Origin: Henriciella litoralis
GTDB taxonomy: Bacteria; Pseudomonadota; Alphaproteobacteria; Caulobacterales; Hyphomonadaceae
Direction: 5' to 3'
DNA: 64,000 nucleotides
Assembly (NCBI RefSeq): GCF_002088935.1
Contig: NZ_NCSS01000006.1
Span: 1,706,407 to 1,770,406, forward strand
Each line of letters opens with the position of its first letter. Position 1 is the stretch's first letter. Positions 17,138 to 26,484 of the stretch are shown piece by piece. The translations under genes and the position numbers were made by a program. The notes beneath the pieces were generated by a model. It saw nothing but the letters and a program-made list of their open reading frames with translations, ran no database searches and was not told the origin of the DNA.

Positions 17138-18019
17138 TCAGGCCGAGTGGTTTTCCTCAGCGTCTTGCTTGGCTTCAACTGCATCCATACGCTCCTCGAG
17201 CAGTTCCTCGCGTCGCTCAAGCTTGGCGTTCTCGCGCTCACGCAGCTCATCGGAGAAAGCGCTGGCGAAAACGCCCGCTGGCAGGGCGACCATGCCGATG
17301 CCTGCGATCGCAATCACCGACGCAAAGAAGCGCCCCAGCGGGGTAACCGGATAGACGTCGCCATAGCCGACCGTCGTCAGTGTTGCGATTGCCCACCAGA
17401 TGGCGCGGGGAATGGACGCAAAGCTTTCCTGCTGCTGGCCGCCCACGCCCTCTACGAAATAAAGAACGACGGCGGAGATGTAGACGAGCGCCATTGCCAT
17501 CGCGAGCGTGGTGAAAAGCTGCTGGCCCGCCCGGCTTAGCGTTGCGCCAAGCACATCGAAGGCCGGGATGAAGCGCGCGATCTTGGCGAGGCGCGCGAGA
17601 CGAAGAACCCGCAGCACCATGATAACCTGCTGGCTGGCATGCTCTGGCGCAAAAACAAGCCAAAGAAGCTCTGGCAGGAAGGCGATAAGATCGGCCAACG
17701 CATAGCCGGAAAAAATGTAGCGGATGCGCCCGCGCACACCCCTATATTCGGGATTTTCGCCCGCGACCCATAACCGAAGCAGGTATTCAAAGGCGAAGAT
17801 GATAATGATGGCGACGTTGAAGACCGCGATGGCCTCCATCCAGTCGGCATTCATCGTTGGCTCAGTTTCCAGCGCAAGCGCCAGGAAGCTAAGCAGGACC
17901 AAAATCACGATGAAGAGATTGAAGGGCGATAGACCCGACTTTTCCCGCGCATGCGGCTCCATCTGCCGATAGAGCCGATAGCGTAACCCCATCTGGGTCA
18001 TCAATTGCTGAATAGCCAT
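17138..18019 (-). CDS. Voltage-gated-type potassium channel
   Basis: A 293-residue six-helix channel subunit. The selectivity filter is intact (ATLTTVGYGDVYPV), and an S4-like helix carries regularly spaced Arg/Lys (LRLARLAKIARF). The C-terminal 40 residues are a charged coiled coil that may tetramerise the channel. A GGGGAGGGG ribosome site precedes the ATG. It lies just upstream of pheT's end with no obvious functional link. Confidence 0.88.
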   Translation of the reverse strand: MAIQQLMTQMGLRYRLYRQMEPHAREKSGLSPFNLFIVILVLLSFLALALETEPTMNADWMEAIAVFNVAIIIIFAFEYLLRLWVAGENPEYRGVRGRIRYIFSGYALADLIAFLPELLWLVFAPEHASQQVIMVLRVLRLARLAKIARFIPAFDVLGATLSRAGQQLFTTLAMAMALVYISAVVLYFVEGVGGQQQESFASIPRAIWWAIATLTTVGYGDVYPVTPLGRFFASVIAIAGIGMVALPAGVFASAFSDELRERENAKLERREELLEERMDAVEAKQDAEENHSA

Positions 18020-18058
18020 GCCCCTCCCCCCAAGCTGAGCCCTAGCTGGATACCCCGG

Positions 18059-20455
18059 CTAGCCGCGTAGCACACCTCCGGTGGCCTTGGCGACATTGTC
18101 AACGATAGACCCGGCGATCGCATCGATCTCCTTGTCTTTGAGCGTTTCGTTCGCCGGCTGGATCGTCACCTCAATGGCGATCGACTTCTGACCCGGCTCG
18201 ATGCCCTTGCCCTGGTATACATCAAAGACCTGCACGTCGCTGATCAGCTTCTTGTCGGCCGCCATGGCCTGTTTGACAATATCTGCAGCCGGCACGCCTT
18301 CGTCCACGACGAAAGAAAAGTCGCGCCGGATGGGCGTCAGATCAGAGCGCTCAAGCACCGGTTTGGTCTTGTTGGCCCGCGCCTTCATCATCGGCAGCGC
18401 GTTGAGATTAAGCTCGAAGCCATAGACCGGCCCGTCAACATCGAGCGCTTTCAGAACGCGCGGATGAAGCGCACCGAAATGAGCAATCGTGACTTTCGGG
18501 CCGAGCTTCAGGCAGGCGGCCTGTCCTGGGTGCCAGTGGGTCTGACGTGGGGCCTCGACCTGGAAACGCGCTGGCGGCTGCTCCAGCTCTGCGAGCAGGG
18601 CGAACAGGTCAGCTTTGGCCGACATCGCATCATAAGGTGCAATCGCGCCGCTCCAATGGCGCTCCTGTGCCGGGCGCACGAGAGCTGCGACGACGTTGCG
18701 TTGATCCTTAGGCCCATCGCCAAGATAGACCGGACCGGCCTCAAAGAGGCGAAGGCCTTGCTCGCCGCGATCTGCGCCTTTCTGGGCGGCCTGAGCGAGG
18801 TTGGCGAGGATGCTGGGACGCATCTGGTTCAATTCGCTGGCCACAGGATTGGCGATCGTCAGCGCTGGCTGTCCGCCGCCAAACATCTCGGCAAACGCCT
18901 TTGGCATGAAGGACCATGTGACAGTCTCGAGGAAGCCACGCGATGCCATCACGCGCCGCGCCTTGCGGATCCGCGCCTGCGCCGGAGTAACGACCGTCTT
19001 GCGTCCCCCCTCGGGCATTGGAAGCGAGGTTGTGGGCAGCTGATCAAAGCCGACAAGGCGGGCGATCTCCTCAACGAGGTCAGCCGATTGCTCAATATCG
19101 AAACGCCAGCTCGGCACCTTGAGATACCAGCCTTCACCGGCGTCCTCGATTGAGAAGCCAAGATCCTTCAGCATCTTCTTCAGTTCGGCCGGTTTGATTT
19201 CGAGGCCTGTCAGGCGAGCAACGTCACGTCGGTCGAAGACAACTTTCTCACGCTGGGCCGGAGGCGCGCCAGCGACGCGCGCAACGGAAACCTCGCCGCC
19301 GCCATATTCCTTGATCAGGGCGAGCGCGAAATTCAGGCCATCGAGGCAGCTTTCTGGGTCCACACCGCGCTCAAAGCGGTAACGCGCATCGGAGATGATG
19401 CCGGTGGACCGGCCCGTGCGCGCGGTGCGCAGCGGCTCAAACCAGGCACTTTCGATGAAGACGTCCACAGTGTCTGCGCTGACGGCGGTGGACTGACCGC
19501 CCATAACGCCGCCGAGACCAATTGGCCCGCTATCATCTGCGATGACGCACATGTCTTCGGAGATTTCATAGGTCTTGCCATCAATGGCTTCGAGCTTCTC
19601 ACCGGCAGCCCCAAGCCGAGCAACCACGGCGCCTTTCAGCTTGCCAGCGTCATAGGCATGCAGCGGGCGAGCACGGTCAAACGAGATGTAGTTCGTAATA
19701 TCGACGAGTAGCGAGCGCGGGGTGATCCCAATGGCTTTCAGACGCGCCTGCATCCAGTCCGGTGACGGACCATTCTCGACACCGCGCACAAGCGCACCGG
19801 CGAACACCGGACAGGCCTCAGGCGCGTCCAGACGAATATCGACCGGGCATTCGAAGCTGCCTTCAACCTTGCGGATCGGGTTTTCGAGGAAGCGGCCTGT
19901 ACCTGCGGCAGCTATGTCGCGCGCAATGCCCTGCACGCCGAGCCAGTCTGGCCGGTTGGGGGTCACCTCGAAGTCGATCACCTTGTCCGTCAGGCCAAGC
20001 GCCTCGGCGGCAGGCGTGCCGACTTTCCAGTCGCCCTCAAGGTCTGCGATGCCGTCACTGTCCTCGCCAGCTTCAATCTCCTTGGTGGAGCAAAGCATGC
20101 CGTAGCTTTCGATGCCGCGGATCTTGCGCGGCTTCTTGTCGAGCGCGAAATCAAGGCCGGGGATGTAGGTGCCGAGTGGTGCATAGATGGCGGTCATGCC
20201 CGCACGTGCATTCGGGGCGCCGCAGACGATCTGCTTGGTGCCATCCTTGGTCTCCACCGTGCAGACACGCAGGCGGTCAGCGTCCGGGTGCGGCTCGGCC
20301 GCGGTCACATGCGCGACGGTGAACTCGGCGAGTTTCGCGGCCGGGTCTTCGACATGCTCGACCTCAAGACCGGCCTTCAGCATCGTCGCGAGAATGTCTT
20401 CCAGCGGCGCCTTTGTGGCGAGGTAATCCTGCAGCCATGAGAGTGTGAACTTCAT
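18059..20455 (-). CDS. pheT: Phenylalanyl-tRNA synthetase beta subunit
   Basis: Beta chain of the alpha2-beta2 enzyme that charges tRNA-Phe. The 798 residues hold an N-terminal EMAP-type tRNA-binding domain (AEPHPDADRLRVCTVET), the B3/B4 editing region, a B5 domain, a catalytic-like core and a C-terminal FDX-ACB anticodon-binding domain (RRDFSFVVDEGVPAADI). Length is typical. It starts three bases after the end of the unknown membrane gene that separates it from pheS. Confidence 0.97.
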   Translation of the reverse strand: MKFTLSWLQDYLATKAPLEDILATMLKAGLEVEHVEDPAAKLAEFTVAHVTAAEPHPDADRLRVCTVETKDGTKQIVCGAPNARAGMTAIYAPLGTYIPGLDFALDKKPRKIRGIESYGMLCSTKEIEAGEDSDGIADLEGDWKVGTPAAEALGLTDKVIDFEVTPNRPDWLGVQGIARDIAAAGTGRFLENPIRKVEGSFECPVDIRLDAPEACPVFAGALVRGVENGPSPDWMQARLKAIGITPRSLLVDITNYISFDRARPLHAYDAGKLKGAVVARLGAAGEKLEAIDGKTYEISEDMCVIADDSGPIGLGGVMGGQSTAVSADTVDVFIESAWFEPLRTARTGRSTGIISDARYRFERGVDPESCLDGLNFALALIKEYGGGEVSVARVAGAPPAQREKVVFDRRDVARLTGLEIKPAELKKMLKDLGFSIEDAGEGWYLKVPSWRFDIEQSADLVEEIARLVGFDQLPTTSLPMPEGGRKTVVTPAQARIRKARRVMASRGFLETVTWSFMPKAFAEMFGGGQPALTIANPVASELNQMRPSILANLAQAAQKGADRGEQGLRLFEAGPVYLGDGPKDQRNVVAALVRPAQERHWSGAIAPYDAMSAKADLFALLAELEQPPARFQVEAPRQTHWHPGQAACLKLGPKVTIAHFGALHPRVLKALDVDGPVYGFELNLNALPMMKARANKTKPVLERSDLTPIRRDFSFVVDEGVPAADIVKQAMAADKKLISDVQVFDVYQGKGIEPGQKSIAIEVTIQPANETLKDKEIDAIAGSIVDNVAKATGGVLRG

Positions 20456-20458
20456 TGT

Positions 20459-21079
20459 CTATTCCACTTCCGGGGTCGGTTCGGGTTGAGGCGCGCGCAC
20501 ATCATTTGCGAGGTCCTCAAAGATATCTTTTTCGCTTCGTTCGCAGCGTTTGACCGGTTCTGCACGGCTCATACTGACGCCCATACCGAGGCCGCGGGCC
20601 GTCCAGCACCGGTTGAAGACAGAGCAGTAGCAAATCTCTACATCCAGCTCGCTCCAGGCTGCGGCGGCAACATTGCGCTGTTCGAGCGTGACTTCGCCCC
20701 GCGGCCAGTCGACACGCAGCGGGGTGATGGTATCGCCTGGCGCAACGGCTCGTCCGATCAGGCTTGACCAGGATTGCTGATAGCCGGGTGGAAACGCCGC
20801 CGCATATGGCGCAAGAGTTTCAACCGGCTCTCCGTCCTTGAGCATGTCGACCCGCTCGATCAATGCCGGCCCGACGCCGCTATTGGTGAGCCTGATGCCC
20901 ATTGAAGACGTCTCTGCGGTCGCGGAAACAAAACCTTCGATCTGGACGACCGGAAAGACGGCACCATGCTGCTGGGCACGCATGACACGGCCCTGGTCCC
21001 AGGCAATGAAGACTGCAATCGCGCTGGTGAGCACCGCGCAAACCGCAATCAACATTTCGGCTTTGTTGCCGTTTCCCAT
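20459..21079 (-). CDS. Unknown single-pass membrane protein between pheS and pheT
   Basis: A 206-residue protein I do not recognise. Residues 8-27 form a membrane helix (MLIAVCAVLTSAIAVFIAW) and the rest is predicted extracytoplasmic or cytoplasmic beta-rich, with TNSGVGPALIERVDM reminiscent of uncharacterised envelope proteins in this class. Four cysteines cluster toward the C-terminus (EICYCSVFNRCW ... RCERS), and the tail is Pro/Glu rich. It starts 12 bases after pheS and ends 3 bases before pheT, so it must be transcribed with them. GC content and codon use look like the neighbours. Confidence 0.8.
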   Translation of the reverse strand: MGNGNKAEMLIAVCAVLTSAIAVFIAWDQGRVMRAQQHGAVFPVVQIEGFVSATAETSSMGIRLTNSGVGPALIERVDMLKDGEPVETLAPYAAAFPPGYQQSWSSLIGRAVAPGDTITPLRVDWPRGEVTLEQRNVAAAAWSELDVEICYCSVFNRCWTARGLGMGVSMSRAEPVKRCERSEKDIFEDLANDVRAPQPEPTPEVE

Positions 21080-21091
21080 GTCGTTGGCTCC

Positions 21092-22165
21092 CTAGCTCAG
21101 GCCACCAGAGACGCTGGGCGAAAGCCAGGGCCGGAAGCCATAATGACGGGTCCAGCCCGCATCGGCTTCGAAATAGGGGCGCAGGTCCGGCATGCCATAT
21201 TTCAGCATGGCGAGACGGTCGATGCCCATACCGAAAGCGAAGCCCTGATACTCGTCGGGGTCGATCCCGCAATTACGCAGGACGTTCGGGTGCACCATGC
21301 CGGAGCCGAGGATTTCCATCCAGCTGTCACCTGCCCCGATCTCGATCGAGTCGCCAACCTTGGTGTATTTCACATCCATTTCGGCCGATGGCTCGGTGAA
21401 CGGGAAGAAGTGCGGACGGAAGCGCGCCTCGACATTGTCGACCTCGAAGAAGTCGCGCACGAAATCGATGAGACAGCCTTTCAGGTGCCCCATATGGATG
21501 TTCTTCTCGATGACGAGGCCTTCGACCTGATGGAACATCGGGGTGTGGGTGGCGTCCCAGTCATTACGATAGACGCGGCCTGGCACCAGAATGCGGATTG
21601 GCGGCTTCTGGCTCTCCATGACACGCACCTGCACCGGGCTGGTATGCGTGCGCAGCACTTTAGGCAAAGCGCCCTGCTGAGGATTGAAGAAGAAGGTGTC
21701 GTGGGTCTCGCGCGCCGGGTGCCCCTCAGGGAAGTTCAGCGCGGTGAAATTGTGCCAGTCATCTTCGATGTCAGGGCCTTCAGCGACGGTGAAGCCCATA
21801 TCTCCGAAGATCGATGCGACTTCCTCAAAAACCTGCATGACGGGGTGCAGACGGCCTTCAGGCGTCATGCGCGGGGGAAGCGACATGTCTATGCGCTCAG
21901 TCTGCAGCTGCTGCTCGAGCGCGGCTTCTTCCAGCTCCGCCTTGCGAGCGTCGACGGCGTCCTGCACGCGGTTGCGAAGGCCGTTGAGCGCGGGGCCCAT
22001 GGTCTGACGCTCTTCCGGGCTCATGCCGCCCAGCGTCTTCATCAGACCGGATACGCGGCCTTTCTTGCCAAGCTCGGCCACACGAACCGCATCGAGCGCG
22101 GCAAGATCACCTGCCTGCTCGATCGCGCCTAGCGCCTCAGCTTCGATTTTTTCAATATCAGACAT
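21092..22165 (-). CDS. pheS: Phenylalanyl-tRNA synthetase alpha subunit
   Basis: Catalytic alpha chain of the tRNA-Phe charging enzyme, 357 residues. An N-terminal coiled coil is followed by the class II core: motif 2 ([22 protein letters not shown], seen in parts) and motif 3 ([19 protein letters not shown]). The ATG at 22165 comes only six bases after a terminator-like hairpin, and its only upstream purine stretch is inside that stem. Confidence 0.97.
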   Translation of the reverse strand: MSDIEKIEAEALGAIEQAGDLAALDAVRVAELGKKGRVSGLMKTLGGMSPEERQTMGPALNGLRNRVQDAVDARKAELEEAALEQQLQTERIDMSLPPRMTPEGRLHPVMQVFEEVASIFGDMGFTVAEGPDIEDDWHNFTALNFPEGHPARETHDTFFFNPQQGALPKVLRTHTSPVQVRVMESQKPPIRILVPGRVYRNDWDATHTPMFHQVEGLVIEKNIHMGHLKGCLIDFVRDFFEVDNVEARFRPHFFPFTEPSAEMDVKYTKVGDSIEIGAGDSWMEILGSGMVHPNVLRNCGIDPDEYQGFAFGMGIDRLAMLKYGMPDLRPYFEADAGWTRHYGFRPWLSPSVSGGLS

Positions 22166-22167
22166 GC

Positions 22168-22200
22168 AAAAGCCCCGTTGGGGTTAGACCAAACGGGGCT
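22168..22200 (-). terminator. Hairpin between rplT and pheS (terminator or attenuator)
   Basis: Reading toward pheS, AGCCCCGT and ACGGGGCT form a stem with a 14-base loop, followed by TTTGC and the pheS ATG. It could end the rpmI-rplT transcript or act as an attenuator. It also traps the GGGG stretch that would serve as pheS ribosome site. A Phe-rich frame (TTT, TTT, TTC) precedes it but has no recognisable start codon. Confidence 0.65.
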
Positions 22201-22259
22201 CATCCGCCCCGCCTTGGCGGTCGGAATAGCGGAGAAAAGCGAAAAGCGATACGTGGCGT

Positions 22260-22622
22260 TTAAGCCAGCGCGCCTTTGGCCTTCTCCACCAGGGCGCCAA
22301 AAGCTTCTGGTTCGCGCACGGCGAGGTCAGCCATGACCTTACGGTCAACCTCGATGCCAGCCTTGTTCAGGCCATCGATGAAGCGCGAATAGGTGAGCTC
22401 TTCGTCATGGATGCGCACAGCCGCGTTGATCCGCTGGATCCAGAGCGAACGGAAGGTCCGCTTTTTCTGCTTACGGCCGATATAGGCATAAGTGCCTGCT
22501 TTCCACATCGCAGCATGCGCGGTGCGGAAGGTATTTTTCCGGCGGCCATAATAGCCTTTGGTCGCCTTGATAACTTTCTTGTGACGGGCGTGAGCCGGCG
22601 TCGAATTACGTGAACGGGGCAT
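22260..22622 (-). CDS. rplT: 50S ribosomal protein L20
   Basis: RNA-binding protein needed early in 50S assembly, 120 residues. The L20 signature is intact: [23 protein letters not shown] (in parts) and [25 protein letters not shown] (in parts). The first eight residues (MPRSRNST) differ from the common MARVKRGV. It is downstream of rpmI in the same unit. Confidence 0.97.
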   Translation of the reverse strand: MPRSRNSTPAHARHKKVIKATKGYYGRRKNTFRTAHAAMWKAGTYAYIGRKQKKRTFRSLWIQRINAAVRIHDEELTYSRFIDGLNKAGIEVDRKVMADLAVREPEAFGALVEKAKGALA

Positions 22623-22676
22623 TTAGGCCTCCTGCAAAATAGGGTCGGTTCGAGTTCGTGTCAGATGCCAGGCAGC

Positions 22677-22877
22677 CTAGAGGCCGTAGGGCAGATACTT
22701 CTTCACGCGGGCCACATCGGCATCAGCAACGGGCTTGGTGCCGCGGTTCTGACGGATGTATTTCGCATTGTGACTCATCAGGCGGTGACGCTTGCCGGCA
22801 ACGCCGTGCTTGAGCTTACCAGTCGCCGTGAACTTGAACCGCTTCGCAGCAGCCTTCTTGGTCTTCATCTTCGGCAT
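22677..22877 (-). CDS. rpmI: 50S ribosomal protein L35
   Basis: A 66-residue basic ribosomal protein starting [15 protein letters not shown], with the [18 protein letters not shown] segment typical of L35. The ATG at 22877 has AGGAG at ideal spacing; an in-frame start 11 codons upstream would add residues not found in the family. Operonic with rplT. Confidence 0.97.
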   Translation of the reverse strand: MPKMKTKKAAAKRFKFTATGKLKHGVAGKRHRLMSHNAKYIRQNRGTKPVADADVARVKKYLPYGL

Positions 22878-23120
22878 TTCGATCTCCTGTCGGGGCCTCG
22901 AAGGACCCACTGTCTAGTCGTTCATGAGCCTGCAGGCATGCCGTTTTCGGCCCGCAGTACTCGAAAGAGGGCGCTTATGACGGAAAGGCGGGGTGAAATC
23001 AAGACCGCGAAGTGAGTCAGGATGCCGTAAATAGGCCTATCATTGCCGCACCGAAACACGCCTCTTCAACAGGCCTGCGAATGCTGCTCTAAATCGGTAC
23101 GCCAATCGGGAGGTTTCACC

Positions 23121-23453
23121 ATGCGTTTTTACGTGCGCCCCGTCCTGCTCGCGAGTCTTCTCTTAGCGGCCTGCAGCGAGCCCCTGACAAAAACAGAGCA
23201 GCTCGCCGAGGCCTGCTTCATGGACCAGATGGGCACACGGAAGATGTGCAACTGTATGGCCAGCGCCGCAAATCAACGCCTCGATCCGGAGGTGTTTGAC
23301 ATGTTCGTCACCATGGGCACCCACGCCCCGGACGACGACAGCGAAGAGATGCGCGAGGCTCGCGAAACGGCAGCAAGCATGACACCCGCACAGGAACAGC
23401 AGATGCAGGCCTTTATGGCTGCTGCTATCGATCTGTGCGGACTGCGCATGTGA
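23121..23453 (+). CDS. Small putative lipoprotein, unknown function
   Basis: A 110-residue protein with a lipoprotein signal (VLLASLLLAACSEP, Cys near residue 16) and a short helical mature part with paired cysteines (EACFMD, KMCNCMA, DLCGLRM) that could form disulfides in the periplasm. GGGAGG precedes the ATG at 23121; upstream in-frame codons look non-coding. It reads against its neighbours and splits the classical infC-rpmI-rplT run. I do not recognise the family. Confidence 0.75.
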   Translation: MRFYVRPVLLASLLLAACSEPLTKTEQLAEACFMDQMGTRKMCNCMASAANQRLDPEVFDMFVTMGTHAPDDDSEEMREARETAASMTPAQEQQMQAFMAAAIDLCGLRM

Positions 23454-23506
23454 TCGCGCCAAGAGACCGTGCCGAATGGTGAGGCTTTCACCAAACATAC
23501 GACGCT

Positions 23507-23526
23507 CTAAGGTCGCGAGACCTTAG
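23507..23526. repeat. Inverted repeat across the infC stop codon
   Basis: CTAAGGTC and GACCTTAG (8-bp perfect arms, 4-base loop) overlap the infC stop and lie 53 bases after the convergent lipoprotein gene. No T-run on either strand, so a terminator role is uncertain. Confidence 0.4.
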
Positions 23527-24065
23527 CGAGGTGCCATCACCATGGTCATCTGGCGGCCTTCGAGTTTTGGCTCGAGCTCGACCTTCGCGACCTCGTCAAA
23601 CTCTTCTTTCACCTTCTGAAGCAGTTCCATGCCGAGGTGTTGGTGGGCCATTTCGCGGCCGCGGAAGCGGAGCGTGACTTTGACCTTGTCGCCATCCTCA
23701 AAGAAGCGCGACATCGAGCGAGTTTTCACTTCATAATCGTGAACGTCGATGTTTGGCCGCATCTTGATCTCTTTGAGCTCAGACGTCTTCTGCTTCTTTT
23801 TAGCAGCGGCCTTCTTCTTCTGCTCTTCGTAACGAAGCTTGCCATAGTCAATGATCTTACAGACCGGGACTTCCTGGTTAGGCGAGACTTCGACAAGATC
23901 CAGTCCGGCTTCGGCAGCAGCATCCAGTGCTGCCATAAGGGGCATAACGCCCTGTTTTTCGCCTTCTGCATCGATCAGCAGAACCTTGTCTGCCTTGATG
24001 TCCCTGTTCAGGCGCGGCCCCTGATCTTTTTTGGATGGCGGTGCCGCATGCGGTCTACGTGCTAT
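23523..24065 (-). CDS. infC: Translation initiation factor IF-3, with an AUA start codon
   Basis: IF-3 binds the 30S subunit and rejects wrong start codons. Reading from an ATA at 24065 gives 180 residues beginning (M)[14 protein letters not shown], the usual alphaproteobacterial IF-3 N-terminus, with [19 protein letters not shown] and the C-terminal domain [14 protein letters not shown] (seen as [16 protein letters not shown]). AGGAG lies eight bases before the ATA. The first ATG, at 23945, would delete 40 conserved residues, and no ATG, GTG or TTG lies between. Non-canonical starts on infC allow IF-3 to repress itself, so this is likely real. Confidence 0.92.
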   Translation of the reverse strand: MARRPHAAPPSKKDQGPRLNRDIKADKVLLIDAEGEKQGVMPLMAALDAAAEAGLDLVEVSPNQEVPVCKIIDYGKLRYEEQKKKAAAKKKQKTSELKEIKMRPNIDVHDYEVKTRSMSRFFEDGDKVKVTLRFRGREMAHQHLGMELLQKVKEEFDEVAKVELEPKLEGRQMTMVMAPR

Positions 24066-24131
24066 GGCTCTTCTCCTTTGAGCAATTAAATCAAGCGGTA
24101 TATATGCCGTTTTCCGGCATGAAATTCAAGT

Positions 24132-25160
24132 TTATCCCGCTGCCGTGGCCCCGGGAATGACACCCAGCATGCGCACAGCCTGCCAGACATCGCGTACGCC
24201 GAGCTGATCGAGCGTGTCTGCCTGGCAGATAATAACCTGGGCGCCGCGCGGGGCGGCCCGGGCTGGATCACTCTCACTCGTTGCGAAAAGGGCAACGCCC
24301 GGACAGCCGGAAAGTGCCGCCATATGCATTGGACCGGTGTCGTTGCCAACGGCAAACAGCGCTTGCTCTGCCAGTGTAATGATCTGGAATAGGCTGGTGC
24401 GGGTCACGAGATTGCGGACACGCGGCTCCATCCGCAAAATCTCCGCAGCGAGCGACGACTCCGCCTTGCTGCCGATGATCACCGGAGTAACACCAGCATC
24501 CGCAATGTGACGCGCCAGCTCTCCATAACAATCGACCGGCCAGCGTTTGGCTTCGCGGTGGGCCGACGCGCCGGGAATGATGAGGCCGTAAGGGCCGTTG
24601 ATGCTAAAGAATTGCGGGGTGAAGGAAGGTTTGTCGCCCTGTGAACGGCGTACGAACGACATATCAGCCATTGGCGGCCATGGCCCTTCAATGTCCTCTG
24701 GACCGATGCCAGCGACCTGCAATTGCTCAGCCAGCCGATCAATACTGTGCATCTCGCCGCGGGAGGGATTGTCATGGAAATAGGCCGAGCCCTGCGCATG
24801 TCCCGACCAGAGCGGAGGCTTGCGGAAAGGCAGGTTCAGCGCCTTGAAGTAATTGGCTGTGCGACCGGACGTCTGCAAATCATAGACGATATCGTATTTG
24901 GCCTCGCGGATGCGCTTGAGCAATTCGCGGGTGGCTTTCATGCCTTCCGGGCGCCCGTCGGTCTCAATCGCCTGAAACAGGCTGGTCGCCTTGGCCAGCT
25001 CAGCATAAGGCGGGGTCGTCAACAGGGTGATGGCGGCCTTGGGATGCTTGGCGCGGATCGCCTGCATTGCGCCGAGCGCCAACACAAAGTCGCCCAGGGC
25101 GCTCAGCTTGATGACGAGAACGCGTTGCGCGTTTTCACCGGGGTTTTCGGGGCGTGACAT
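24132..25160 (-). CDS. Glycosyltransferase family 9 (heptosyltransferase-like)
   Basis: A 342-residue GT-B enzyme. The N-terminal RVLVIKLSALGDFVLALGAM and the C-terminal GNDTGPMHMAALSGCPGVALF match the ADP-heptose:LPS heptosyltransferase family, which adds core sugars at the inner face of the inner membrane. The exact acceptor cannot be read. It begins one base after the end of the GT4 gene upstream, so the two form a pair, probably in lipopolysaccharide or other envelope glycan synthesis. Confidence 0.88.
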   Translation of the reverse strand: MSRPENPGENAQRVLVIKLSALGDFVLALGAMQAIRAKHPKAAITLLTTPPYAELAKATSLFQAIETDGRPEGMKATRELLKRIREAKYDIVYDLQTSGRTANYFKALNLPFRKPPLWSGHAQGSAYFHDNPSRGEMHSIDRLAEQLQVAGIGPEDIEGPWPPMADMSFVRRSQGDKPSFTPQFFSINGPYGLIIPGASAHREAKRWPVDCYGELARHIADAGVTPVIIGSKAESSLAAEILRMEPRVRNLVTRTSLFQIITLAEQALFAVGNDTGPMHMAALSGCPGVALFATSESDPARAAPRGAQVIICQADTLDQLGVRDVWQAVRMLGVIPGATAAG

Positions 25161-25161
25161 T

Positions 25162-26346
25162 TCAGCTGTCCTCGCGCTTTTCTAGAAGTTGATTGTAAAC
25201 GTTGAGCGTTGCGGCTTGAAGGCCCTCTTTGGAAAACCGCGCGCGGACCCATTCTTGCCCCGCCTTGCCCATGCTTGCCCGGCCATCAGGGCCTAGTTGC
25301 AGCATGGCGCGAATGGCGCCGGCAAGTTCTGCCGCATTGCCGGGCGCAACTCTTGCGCCTGTTTCACCCTCAACGACGATCTCTCGCTGTCCGCCGTGAT
25401 CTGCAACAATGACGGGCTTACCCATCGCAGACGCCTCAGCGGCGACACGGCCGAACGCTTCAGGGCGAGAGGATGGTGCAAGCACGATATCTGACGCAAG
25501 ATACGCAGCCGGCATATCCTCGCAATGACCGACAATGCTAACCTGCTCGCCTAAGCCCTCAGCGTCGATCAGGGCTTCGAGGTCTTCGACATAGCTGGTG
25601 CGGCCTTGCGCATCTCCCGGGAGAACCAGGTGCAGCCCCTCGCGCTCTGGTCCAGTCAGTCTGGCGAGCGCTTCGATTGCTACGCGCTGACCTTTCCAGG
25701 CCGTCAGCCGCCCAGGAAGCGTCATGGTAAGACGCTTGTCATCTGCTGGAATGTTCCAACTGTCTCGCATAGCTTTTACACGCTCAGCGCTCACTCTTTC
25801 AGGGTCAAATTGTGCAAAATCCACGCCGCGCGGAATAGTGACGATCCGCTCGTTCGCAATTTCGTGTACGGATCTGACATGCGCGGCGGTCCACTCTGAG
25901 TTGGCGATCACGAGCTCGCCGCGCGCCATCACAGAGTTGTAGAATTTCTTCAAACCCGAAACACCCGAATAGGCGCCGTGATAGGTCGTTACGAATGGTG
26001 TTTGGGTGCGGCGGGCCGCCCAATAAGCGCTCCAGGCTGGCGCACGTGAGCGCGCATGGACCAAGTCGACTCCGCGCTGCTCGATGATTTTTGCGATCTT
26101 TCCGGCATTGGATAGAACCTTGAACGGGTTCTTGGTGCTCACGTTGAGCCTGATATTCTCGCCGCCGGCCGCTTCCAGCGCGTCCAGCATGCGTCCACCC
26201 TCGCTAATGACAAGCGCTGTGCCGCCCGCAGCAACAATTGCTTCGGCCATTTCCAGAGTCGTGCGTTCAGCGCCGCCGGCCGACAGGTCTGGGATGATCT
26301 GCAGGATCGTCTTGCCGCCAAGATCTGGCTGCGCGGGCTCACTCAT
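25162..26346 (-). CDS. Glycosyltransferase family 4
   Basis: A 394-residue retaining GT-B enzyme. The N-terminal ILQIIPDLSAGGAERTTLEM is typical of sugar transferases of LPS or exopolysaccharide; the nucleotide-sugar site appears as RPEAFGRVAAEASAMGKPVI with the E-x7-E pair. The start at 26346 (MSEPAQPD) fits the family; a frame from 26406 adds 20 unlikely residues. It is the first gene of the GT4-GT9 pair lying upstream of infC. Confidence 0.88.
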   Translation of the reverse strand: MSEPAQPDLGGKTILQIIPDLSAGGAERTTLEMAEAIVAAGGTALVISEGGRMLDALEAAGGENIRLNVSTKNPFKVLSNAGKIAKIIEQRGVDLVHARSRAPAWSAYWAARRTQTPFVTTYHGAYSGVSGLKKFYNSVMARGELVIANSEWTAAHVRSVHEIANERIVTIPRGVDFAQFDPERVSAERVKAMRDSWNIPADDKRLTMTLPGRLTAWKGQRVAIEALARLTGPEREGLHLVLPGDAQGRTSYVEDLEALIDAEGLGEQVSIVGHCEDMPAAYLASDIVLAPSSRPEAFGRVAAEASAMGKPVIVADHGGQREIVVEGETGARVAPGNAAELAGAIRAMLQLGPDGRASMGKAGQEWVRARFSKEGLQAATLNVYNQLLEKREDS

Positions 26347-26484
26347 ACCTGGGTAATGTCCTTCATCGTCTAATGATCCGCTGGCGGACCGTTGGCCCTT
26401 CAGCATTGGCTGTAATGCCAGTCGGGCCGGTTCGCCAAGTCACTGGCTTGACATGGACTGCGTCCCGCGCGAGCGATTGCCCGC

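Noticed and set aside
20966..22132. Open frame of 388 codons on the plus strand
   Set aside because: Antisense to pheS and the start of the unknown gene; no recognisable domain.
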